64,000 nucleotides of DNA, taken from the NCBI RefSeq assembly GCF_000011385.1, contig NC_005125.1, forward strand, positions 2,046,001 to 2,110,000. Direction: 5' to 3'. Within the stretch, counting starts at the first letter, position 1, and each line of letters opens with the position of its first letter. A program made the position numbers and the translations under genes. The notes under the pieces were generated by a model. It made no database searches and was not told the DNA's origin. It saw only the letters and a list, made by a program, of their open reading frames with translations. Source of the stretch: Gloeobacter violaceus PCC 7421 (lineage in GTDB: Bacteria; Cyanobacteriota; Cyanobacteriia; Gloeobacterales; Gloeobacteraceae). Shown in pieces: positions 41,901 to 48,414 of the stretch.

Positions 41901-42136
41901 GTGATCCCAAAAAACTGGTGGTCGAAGCGATCGACCGACTCCAAAAACCCTCCCCAGCGCGTGTTCATCGTTCCGGGGGTTCGCCTGTGGGGGTCGTAGA
42001 AGGCATCCACATCCCACCGCTCCGCCGGAACTTCACCGATGGCATCGACGCCGTCGCACAACAATTGCCAGTAAGCCTTCAGGTCGCTCGCCCCCGGAAA
42101 ACGGCAACCCATACCGATGATTGCGATAGGTTCCAC
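35987..42136 (-). CDS. Full type I PKS module: KS-AT-DH-KR-ACP-TE (PKS3)
   Basis: A 2049-residue polyketide synthase. KS (about 1-425; Cys172, His307, His347), AT (about 530-820; Ser623 in GHSVGE; specificity site YAFH, closer to malonyl than methylmalonyl), DH (about 905-1190; His928 in HRLHGVVVVP and Asp1096 in HPVMLDSC), KR (about 1215-1620; Rossmann loop GGLGNLG at 1430-1436, Tyr1571), ACP (about 1700-1780; Ser1742) and TE (about 1805-2049; Ser1887 in YGHSLGA). There is no ER, so one round yields an alpha,beta-enoyl chain before release. GTG start, with AGGAG at a normal distance inside the end of the ACP4 gene. Its AT is a candidate trans-donor for PKS1 and PKS2. Confidence 0.95.
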   Translation of the reverse strand: MEPIAIIGMGCRFPGASDLKAYWQLLCDGVDAIGEVPAERWDVDAFYDPHRRTPGTMNTRWGGFLESVDRFDHQFFGITPREARLMDPQQRLLLEVACDAFEQAGLPLERLAGSRTGVFVGICTQDYTRVNRRFPDRLDALVGTGNAFSIAANRLSYLLDLRGPSLAVDTACSSSLVALHLACRSLAHRESDLALAGGVNLLLSPDLTIIFSEAQMLSPDGRCRTFDSRANGYVRGEGCGAVILKRLADAERDGDRVLALVAGCALNQDGRSSSLTAPNGLAQQAVIREALAAAGVPPEAIGYVEAHGTGTPLGDPIEVLALGAVLAGRRSPDNPCLLGSVKTNIGHLEAAAGIAGIIKVALSLQHRQIPPSLHFEQANPHIPFERLPVRVLDSLVPWPQASQPALAGISSFGFGGTNAHVILQEAPALPVPAPAVPQADAYLVPLSARTAQALQDLASAYRAWLRSDQALPALADLAYSAGLRRNHHGERLAVVAHTLAELGERLEDFGRGQPHCGVVSGRQPRKRRPRIAFVFSGQGPQWWAMGRELLEQEPLFKAAVERCDAAVREQAGWSLLEELRAPEADSRLLQTEFAQPALFALQVGLADLWRSWGVPPDGVVGHSVGEVAAAHIAGVLTLEEAVRIVVHRARLMEQATGRGRMVAVELPAAQAQQLIENFGDRIAVAAVNSPTSTVLSGESAALAAVVAILERRDIYHKYLPVDYAFHCPQMEPFARELSALLAGLSPRPAAVPIYSTLTGESAAGGQFEAVYWGRNLREPVRFAEAVAALIADRYTVFLELSPHPVLGGAIRQCLEQADQEGVVLASLRRKEPERPALLAALGTLYTLDFAIAWERLAPQGRFCADLPLYPWQRERHWLDVPPASRADLVLAADGAPQAMLGGRLPSPLKQVQFQARVGVARQPFLDDHRLHGVVVVPGASYISMAIAAAGAVLGEGAYTLQDVLIQEAFTLFDGEERLVQLIFEPDGADRATFQVCCGKERAEAGEADWKVLATGELVRATDTQKLYRPDFAAPLSPESVEAFYRRIREAGLDLGPKLQGVRQVERCDGEALGYLQLPEGLEAEASLYQIHPVMLDSCLQVLAGALPTAGEQAFHGNDVHIPVHFERIRYHGSPARGQLRSHVRMRPREQQQTGTLTGDYVLYDAQGRVVLEIDGLLMKRASREALLNIMQSNDWFYELAWQPLPLPAPQIATRPPGRWIVLSGNSALGADLATRLEAQGHSSVRVVASEQFAILEPARHYALNGQKPEDFRRLMREIVSTNGLPLLGVVHLWSLEEASGPALWESALHLVQALVLAESQAPLWLVTRGTQALGQPLGERAVEHNALWGLGRVIALEHPELWGGLVDLDVEPGRDEGARLLAQLQAPDGEDHVAWRGEERLAARLVQTRQGRTAAGAPPAWESGGYLVTGGLGNLGLQVARWMVEQGARHLALVGRRAPSPEAEAALAGLRKLGAQICVLQADICDPHQAQAVLEHFGDALPPLRGIVHAAGVLDDGLLVQQNRERFAAVLAPKVQGAWHLHTLTRQIDLDFFVLFSSVAGLLGSPGQGNYAAANACLDALAHHRRALGLPALSINWGPWAEGGMAAALSRRYQERIAAQGVSAIPVQRGLKALEWMLRQAVPAQLGVLPVQWAKFVQPFLPGRLPSLLRQIAREVQPRQSAAVPAPSGGAELAQQLRSLGFEPCYALLLTHLRGQLAQVLGLAPSHSFDLEQPVNELGLDSLMTTELKRRIEGELGVSVPVVLLLQNPSLSQLAWKLAQQVAADAPAGSTSGTAAGRDNPWLVRPRPNPGARLRLFCFHYLGGGASTFRQWPEGLPADVEVCAIQLPGREERLEEPPVADFFALIATLAEQIGPELDRPFAFYGHSLGALVCFELARRLRRQSGALPVHLFAAAYYAPHLRTPSQGTGVSGWTDARLREEIPRVISAPQSLMDNAEFMQVLLPRVRADACLLSTHLYTEEPPLDCPITAFGGLQDTVVDRESLAAWSAHTNGAFQLEMFAGNHIFLESAREAVLGAVAAGLLAAPSAH

Positions 42137-42139
42137 GGG

Positions 42140-42451
42140 CTAAATCTCCTGCCGGTGAGCCGCCGCCTCGATCTCCTCCACAAGCCATCCGGCCAGGGCT
42201 TGGATCGTCGGATAATTCCACAGCACCGTCGGCGAAAGTGCAAAGCCTACCTGCTTTTCCAATTTGCCCAGAAGCACCAGAGCCTGCACAGAACTTAAAC
42301 CGTAACTGCCGAGCGGTTGCCGAAGGTCAATGTCCTCAGGATCGATTTGCTCTTCTTCGAGACTTTCGACGAGCAAGGAGATAATTAACTCCTGCAATGC
42401 TTCCGCGTTTGCCAGCTCTTTTGCAGCCAATGAATACGGTGGAGCGTTCAT
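42140..42451 (-). CDS. Discrete acyl carrier protein (ACP4)
   Basis: A 103-residue carrier protein. The attachment site reads YGLSSVQALVLLGKLE, so the usual Asp before the phosphopantetheine Ser is itself Ser. The helix pattern and the C-terminal NYPTIQALAGWLVEE are otherwise normal. It lies between the PfaD-like reductase and PKS3, with three bases to the PKS3 start. It probably carries the chain from the PUFA-synthase-like enzymes to the PKS3 ketosynthase. Confidence 0.85.
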   Translation of the reverse strand: MNAPPYSLAAKELANAEALQELIISLLVESLEEEQIDPEDIDLRQPLGSYGLSSVQALVLLGKLEKQVGFALSPTVLWNYPTIQALAGWLVEEIEAAAHRQEI

Positions 42452-42487
42452 GCAGTCTACCTCAAGAAAATAGATAGTTTGCTTTCT

Positions 42488-44131
42488 CTAACGCGTAGGA
42501 AAGTACCGGCAGTAAGCGGGCGGCAGTTGAAGACCCTGGCTTCTTAAATGCTGCACCCGGTACAAAAAAGCAGCTCCCAGCATCAACTGTCCAGCCACAT
42601 CGACAACTGTGCGATTTTCAGGCACGCCCAGGTAGGTGCCTTTGACCCAATCGTTAAAGGCACCCATCGCTGGCCCGCACCAGATCTGGTAATCCATCTC
42701 CCGACCCTTTTCGCCGAGGTTAGACCAGCGCGAAGAAAGACCCAGATACCAGCGAAAGATCAGGGCCATTTTGCGCCTGGGGTTGCCCTCGGCTTTTTCG
42801 ATTTGCTGTGGATCGCGATGGCTGAAGTAAGCAATGGTTTCCTGCCAGATCTGTTCGAGGCTTTTTTTGAAAATTTGGGATTCGAGTTTTTGAATTTCGG
42901 CGGCCGGGATTTCTTCGAGAGCGCCGTAGGTCTTGTACAACTCGTAGAGTTTCTGGGCGCGCATCGCAAACAAGGTTTCGCGTTTGAGCACCTGCAGTCT
43001 GACCCCCACCTCGAACATGTCCGCCGCCGGGGCCATCGTCACATCGGTCGTCTCCGCCCTGGCCAGCAGGGCACGGGTGTGGGCGGAGGTACCCGCCTCG
43101 ACGCAGGCCTGGTTGACCGAGCCGGTCACGACGTACGCCGCCCCCATCACGAAGGCCGCCAGAACGGCCTGCGGCGTGCCGATCCCGCCTGCTGCCCCGA
43201 TGCGCGTCGGCTGGGCAAAGCGCTGTTGTGCCTGGATCTCGTCGCGTTGCGCCAGGATCGAAGGCAGCAGGCACACCAGGGCACGGTTGTCGGTGTGGCC
43301 GCCGGAATCCGCCTCGACGGTGATGTCGTCCGCCATCGGCACTTTGCCCGCCAGGGTCGCCTGCAAAGGCGAGATCCGACCCGCCTCGACCAGTTGCCGC
43401 AGCAGAGCTTCAGGTGCCGGCTGCAGAAAGCGGCCCGCCACTTCCCGGCGGGAAACCTTCGCAATCACCCGGTTGGCAATCGTGATGCACCCAGCCGGAT
43501 CGAGCCCCAACCCCGCCGCGCGGTAGTGAACGATCTGGGCTGTGAGATCGATGTAGGCGCTCGCCTCGACGGTGCGCACGCCACCTTCGAGGTACACCCG
43601 CACCGCCCCCGCCTCCAGGGCCGGTTCGCTGGGGCTGTGGATCAAATTGAAGGCGTAGGGTCCCTCCGGCAGCGCCGCCTGAATGCGTCCGATCGCCGCA
43701 GCGATCCGATCCGGCACCAGACCGGCCGCCCCGAAACTGCCGAGCATACCGGCCCGGCCCACGGCGATCACCAGTTCCTCCGAGGCGATGGCGTTGGCCA
43801 TTGCCCCGGTCATGTACGCACAACGGACCCGATGGGCGGCCAGAAAAGCGGGATCGCCCAGGGAGTGCAAAGACATCGCCGGCACAAAGGCCAGCACCTC
43901 CGGCAGATCGGCTTCGTCGGCGGCCCTCAGCCACGACCCGCCTCTTGCCAGACCGATCCGGCCTTGTTGGCGGACGGCATAACAGGGCACGTCGCTATCG
44001 CGCAAAATCGAGCGGATACCGGGTTCATCGAAGGCAACCGCATCGGCAGGACCGCTCCAGACCTGCCCGGTCTTCGGCGCGCTGCCTGCATGGCGCACAT
44101 CGGTGTCACAAACCGTTGTAGAGATCGGCAT
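42488..44131 (-). CDS. PfaD-like flavin enoyl reductase (nitronate mono-oxygenase family)
   Basis: A 547-residue FMN TIM-barrel protein of the PfaD type, the stand-alone enoyl reductase of PUFA synthases; a similar gene is found with heterocyst-glycolipid PKSs. Typical stretches are IRSILRDSDVPCYAV near the N-terminus, AFNLIHSPSEPALE, VEADSGGHTDNR, GAAGGIGTPQAVLAAFVMGA and VTGSVNQACVEAGTS. It reduces enoyl thioesters in trans. The ATG shares a base with the upstream stop (TAATG at 44129-44133), so it is coupled to the KS-CLF-AT gene. Confidence 0.93.
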   Translation of the reverse strand: MPISTTVCDTDVRHAGSAPKTGQVWSGPADAVAFDEPGIRSILRDSDVPCYAVRQQGRIGLARGGSWLRAADEADLPEVLAFVPAMSLHSLGDPAFLAAHRVRCAYMTGAMANAIASEELVIAVGRAGMLGSFGAAGLVPDRIAAAIGRIQAALPEGPYAFNLIHSPSEPALEAGAVRVYLEGGVRTVEASAYIDLTAQIVHYRAAGLGLDPAGCITIANRVIAKVSRREVAGRFLQPAPEALLRQLVEAGRISPLQATLAGKVPMADDITVEADSGGHTDNRALVCLLPSILAQRDEIQAQQRFAQPTRIGAAGGIGTPQAVLAAFVMGAAYVVTGSVNQACVEAGTSAHTRALLARAETTDVTMAPAADMFEVGVRLQVLKRETLFAMRAQKLYELYKTYGALEEIPAAEIQKLESQIFKKSLEQIWQETIAYFSHRDPQQIEKAEGNPRRKMALIFRWYLGLSSRWSNLGEKGREMDYQIWCGPAMGAFNDWVKGTYLGVPENRTVVDVAGQLMLGAAFLYRVQHLRSQGLQLPPAYCRYFPTR

Positions 44132-47100
44132 TATCGGCTCCCTGACGAGTGCTCCGTGGCCTGGACGGGTGCGTCGAGCACCTGCTGAGCGGCGGCAAGC
44201 TGCAGCTGGAGAATTTCGCCCCATTGCCTGAGCGACGCGGCCCGCTGTTCGAGAAAACTGCTGTGCGCCCGGCTGGCTGTAGCCGTCTGCACCAGGGGGG
44301 GTCCCCCCGTCGCCGGGGGGAGCGGCACTTGAACGGTCGCGCCGGGCGGCGGCGGCTCAAGTCGGTCGCCACCCAGGACTATCGTTCTGGAGAGTGTTGT
44401 TTGGGCCGCGGCGCCGCCCGCAGCGCCCCGCTCCAAAGTCGTCAGATCCACCGGCACCCGATGACTCACCAGGGCTGCCAGTAGGCGCACAATCGAAACC
44501 TGCTCGCTGACGCCGCGCTGGTCGATCTGGAGGCTGAGGTGCGGGCGATCTCCGAGAATGGCGGCAATCCAGCGGGCACAACCGCCGCTCGGCCCGACCT
44601 CGATAAAGCACCGGTGACCATCCTCGTACACCCGTTCGACCAGGCGCGGAAAATCGACGCGCCGGCACAGATTGGCCGTCAGGGCCGTGGCGATGGACTG
44701 CGCCTCCAGATCGATCGGGGCGTACCCGGCCGTCGAGTAGAACGCCAGGTCCGGCTTCCCCTGGATCGCCACGGTGGTCAAGCGCGCGATTTCCTCAGAG
44801 CGGGAGCGCACCGCCTCGCAGTGCAGCACGCCGTCGAAGGGCGCGCGCACCGCACCGCAGCCCAGGCGCTCGATCAGGCGTTGGCACTGGGCGCTATCCC
44901 CGGCGATCACCACCTCGCCGGGGGTGTTGATGTGGGTCAGGTAGACGCGCTCGTGCTCCGTCAGGGCTTGCTCGACGGCCCCCGCCGGGGCGAGCAGCAC
45001 GAAGTTGCTCCACAAGTCTGAGGCTGCTTGCTCGGGGGCGATGGCCCAGTGTTCGCGCGCCGCCAGCTTCGGCCCGGCCAGGCAGCGGGTGAACAACGGC
45101 GAGGTGCGCAGGGGCTTGCACAGCGCGTCGCAGCCCGCCCAGACCCCGAGGGCGCTCAGCATGCTCGTCTCCCCAAGGCTGTAGCCGAAGGCTGCCTGGG
45201 GTTGCACTCCGAATTCGCGCTGCAAGATGCTGGTGTACAGCGCTGCGAAAGCGAGCCCGGAGTCGATCATCGCCACTGGATCGGCCAGCAGGCGTTCTTC
45301 GTGGGCGATCCGCTCTCTGGCGGACAGGGTATTCAGGCTCCTTGGATAGAGGAGCTTTTCGCGCGTCAACAGAGCGGCATCTTCGGTCAGTTCATCGAGG
45401 CGCCGGTGGCAGCGGGGAAAGCGGTACAGCAGATCCTGCCCGAGGCCGGGGTAAGTATTGAACGCGCCGGGGTAGACGAAGGCGACCCGGGTTTGCCGCC
45501 CGAGCGGCTCGGCGGTGAAATAGCTGCCCACGGGGGTCTTCCAGGTCTTGCCCTGCTCAAAGGCCGCGGCGATGCCTTTGTAGGCCCGGCGCAGCTGGCC
45601 TGTCACTTCCTCGCGGTCGTGGCCGACGATAGCGAGAGCGTAGGGCAGATCAGGGCGGCTGCGGCAGGCTGCGTGGCAGCGCCGGACCAGGACTTCGAGG
45701 GCTTGATTTTCGGCGAGCCGGGCTTCCAGTTGCTCCAGCTGCGTCTGCAGATCGGCGCGGTCGGCCGCGGCGACCACCAGCAGATGCGGTCGAAAGGGCG
45801 GGTCTGCTGCTTGGGGGGGCTCGACGCGCCGGGGCGCTTCTGAGAGAACGGCGTGGGCGTAGCCGCCGTCGTGGTCGAGGGCGCTGATGGCCGCGATCCG
45901 CCCCTGGCCGGCCGACAGCCACGGCTGCGCTCTGGACGGAACAAAAAATGGGCTTTCCTGCCAGCAGTGCGACGCTTTCGGTCCGGACCAACCGGGGATC
46001 GCAGGCAAATAGCGGTCGTGCAGGCACAGGGCTGTGCGCACCAGGCTCGCCATGCCGGCGGCGGCCTGGGGGTGGCCGATGTTGGCGGTGGCGCTGCCCA
46101 GGGCCACCGTCGCCGATTCTGCCCGGCGATAGACCGCATGCAGCCCCGCGATTTCGGCCGGATCGTGCGTGGCACTGCCGCCCCCTGCGACCTCCACAAA
46201 CCCGATGCCATCAGCAGCGATCCCCGCTGCAGCCAGGGTGCAGCGGGCGGCCTGCTCGATCGCCGCGGCGGCTGGTTGCGAGGCGTTGGTCTGGCCAAAG
46301 CCGACGGCGTCGAGGAGCGCCCAGATAGGCTTTTTTTGAAGCTGGGCTGCGGCAGTCGGCATCAGCACCACTGCGGCGGCCCCTTCGCCTACCATCCAAC
46401 CGTCGGCATCGCGGTCGTAACCAAAAGTCGCAGCTCCCTGGTTCAGGGGCTCGCAGTGGTGGCGGGCCAGGACGTTTTCGATCCCGCCTGCAAGATCGAC
46501 TGCTCCGACGAGCGCCGCCTCCGCCTGCCCGGAAGCGATCAGCATCTGGGCGAGTTCGAGGGCTCTGAAGGAGGCGGCGGCACCCTGGGCCGGAAGCACA
46601 AAAGCCGGTCCGGTAAAATCCCACAGCGCGGCGATGCGGCTCGCGGCCAGGTTGCCCATCAGCCCCAACACCCCGTGCGGCTGCAGTTGGTCGGCCGCCG
46701 GTTCGACCCGGGTGGGGTGGGTCTGTTCGTGCAAGCGCCCCGAACTGAGCCACTGGTGGCCCTGGGACAGATTGGCCCCGGCAACGACGATGACCGCCAC
46801 CTTGCCGCCTCTGGCGAGCCCCGCCTGCGCGAGCGCCCGCTCAGCCACCTGCACCATCAGGATTTGCTGAGCATCGAGCCGGTCTGCTTCGTGCGGCGGG
46901 ATGCGCAGATGCCACAAATCGACCTCGAAGCGCTCCAGAAAGGCTCCCCTGAGCGCCGAAGCGTCAGCTTCAAAGCCGTACCGCCCCAGAAGTCCGGGCT
47001 CAGATTCAAGCTTGTGCCAGCGCTCAGCAGGTAGAGGTACCCAGTGTTGAGCGCCCTCGTAAAGGGTCTGGCCAAAAGCTTCCAGACCGCACGCTCCCCC

Positions 47101-48414
47101 GAAGTGGGCGTCCATACCGACGAGCGCGAGCTTTTCAGCCGGCTGGGAGGCACCGGGTGCCAGGGCCGCCTCGCAACGATGGCCTTCCGGCTGCTCCAGG
47201 ATGAGGTGGGCGTTGGCGCCGCCGAAACCAAAGGCGTTGAGCGCGGCCAGACGGCCGGGATGGGCAACGGTGGTCCGCACCAACGCCCTGGCGCCGAACA
47301 GACCGTCTTTAGAGCGCAGCGGATCGCTGACTCCCACAGTCGGGGGGATCACTCCCGCGTGCAGGCTCAAAACCGTCTTGAGCAGTCCGGCGAGTCCGGC
47401 GGCCGGTAACAGATGACCGACGTTGGACTTGACGGTGCCGATGAGCGGTGCGCTGTGGTAGCGCCCAAAAAAACGCTCCAGCGAATCGAGTTCGGTCCGA
47501 TCGCCCAGGGGCGTTCCGGAGGCGTGGCATTCGATGTAGCCGATCGAGCGCGGATCCACCTGCGCCTGTTCGTAGGCGCACTCAAAAGTGAGCAGCTGAC
47601 CGCGCGGACTCGGATTGAACAGGTGTCGGCCCTGGCCGTCGTTCGCGAGCCCCGTACCGCGCACCACGGCATAAATGCGATCCCCGTCGGCCAGCGCATC
47701 ACTGTAGCGCTTGAGGGCTACCATTGCCGCCCCTTGCGCCGGTCGCAACCCCTGCGATGCGCGGTCGAGCGGTCGGCTGGCACCGTCGGCAGGCAGGGCC
47801 TTGAGCGCCGCAAAAGCGGCTCGGACCAGCTGCGGCTGCGCGGCGTGCACGGCACCGGCCAGCATCAAATCCGCTTTGCGGGCGCGCAGATGCTCGCAGG
47901 CGAGCTCGACGGCGTACACCGATGAGGCGGAGGCGGCATCGACGGTGAGGTGCCCTCCTTCCAGCCCGAGCGCCCGGCAGATCACCGCGGCCGGATAGCC
48001 TGCCACCAAAGCGTTGGCCATCGACGGCAGCGAGGCTGTATCCGCCTGCTCCAGCCGGAGCGCAGAGGTCTCGCGGTACAGAGGAGCGAACAGTTCGCTC
48101 GAGCACAGCGTCGGCAGGCAGGATTGGCCGAGCACCACGCCGCAGCGTTTGAGAAGCGCTTCGCCGTTGAAGTTGCCGCTGTCGCCCAGAGCCCCTTTGG
48201 CCACCGCCAGCGACCACTGAAACAGCCGGTCCAATCCCTCCAAAAAGGCGGGGTCCAATCGGTAACCGCTCGGATCAAAAGCAAAATCGACCGACAACCC
48301 GGTAGCGCAGTCGCCCGGCTCACACCGCCCATCGAGCAAATTCCGCCAGAACTGGGCCGGATCGTTTGCACCGGGAAACAGACAGGCTATCCCGATGATG
48401 GCTATGCTTTCCAT
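44131..48414 (-). CDS. KS-CLF-AT protein, PfaC/HglC-like, with Ser in place of the KS Cys
   Basis: A 1427-residue protein. The first ketosynthase domain (about 1-430) has both catalytic His (His297 in ECHASGT, His334 in NVGH), but the nucleophile position reads VDAASASSVYA, so Cys is replaced by Ser162 (codon TCC at 47929-47931). A second KS-like domain (about 445-890) lacks the Cys, as a chain-length factor should (FVLPAQGAAASF). An AT-like domain follows (about 985-1300; GYSLGETSML). The Pro-rich tail is not recognised. The ATG at 48414 has GGGAGG upstream and overlaps the KR-DH gene by 13 bases. It is the PfaC/HglC counterpart of the set. Confidence 0.9.
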   Translation of the reverse strand: MESIAIIGIACLFPGANDPAQFWRNLLDGRCEPGDCATGLSVDFAFDPSGYRLDPAFLEGLDRLFQWSLAVAKGALGDSGNFNGEALLKRCGVVLGQSCLPTLCSSELFAPLYRETSALRLEQADTASLPSMANALVAGYPAAVICRALGLEGGHLTVDAASASSVYAVELACEHLRARKADLMLAGAVHAAQPQLVRAAFAALKALPADGASRPLDRASQGLRPAQGAAMVALKRYSDALADGDRIYAVVRGTGLANDGQGRHLFNPSPRGQLLTFECAYEQAQVDPRSIGYIECHASGTPLGDRTELDSLERFFGRYHSAPLIGTVKSNVGHLLPAAGLAGLLKTVLSLHAGVIPPTVGVSDPLRSKDGLFGARALVRTTVAHPGRLAALNAFGFGGANAHLILEQPEGHRCEAALAPGASQPAEKLALVGMDAHFGGACGLEAFGQTLYEGAQHWVPLPAERWHKLESEPGLLGRYGFEADASALRGAFLERFEVDLWHLRIPPHEADRLDAQQILMVQVAERALAQAGLARGGKVAVIVVAGANLSQGHQWLSSGRLHEQTHPTRVEPAADQLQPHGVLGLMGNLAASRIAALWDFTGPAFVLPAQGAAASFRALELAQMLIASGQAEAALVGAVDLAGGIENVLARHHCEPLNQGAATFGYDRDADGWMVGEGAAAVVLMPTAAAQLQKKPIWALLDAVGFGQTNASQPAAAAIEQAARCTLAAAGIAADGIGFVEVAGGGSATHDPAEIAGLHAVYRRAESATVALGSATANIGHPQAAAGMASLVRTALCLHDRYLPAIPGWSGPKASHCWQESPFFVPSRAQPWLSAGQGRIAAISALDHDGGYAHAVLSEAPRRVEPPQAADPPFRPHLLVVAAADRADLQTQLEQLEARLAENQALEVLVRRCHAACRSRPDLPYALAIVGHDREEVTGQLRRAYKGIAAAFEQGKTWKTPVGSYFTAEPLGRQTRVAFVYPGAFNTYPGLGQDLLYRFPRCHRRLDELTEDAALLTREKLLYPRSLNTLSARERIAHEERLLADPVAMIDSGLAFAALYTSILQREFGVQPQAAFGYSLGETSMLSALGVWAGCDALCKPLRTSPLFTRCLAGPKLAAREHWAIAPEQAASDLWSNFVLLAPAGAVEQALTEHERVYLTHINTPGEVVIAGDSAQCQRLIERLGCGAVRAPFDGVLHCEAVRSRSEEIARLTTVAIQGKPDLAFYSTAGYAPIDLEAQSIATALTANLCRRVDFPRLVERVYEDGHRCFIEVGPSGGCARWIAAILGDRPHLSLQIDQRGVSEQVSIVRLLAALVSHRVPVDLTTLERGAAGGAAAQTTLSRTIVLGGDRLEPPPPGATVQVPLPPATGGPPLVQTATASRAHSSFLEQRAASLRQWGEILQLQLAAAQQVLDAPVQATEHSSGSR

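Noticed and set aside
42548-44188. A 546-codon open frame on the + strand
   Set aside because: Antisense shadow of the PfaD-like gene, with low-complexity His/Arg/Gly composition and no domains.
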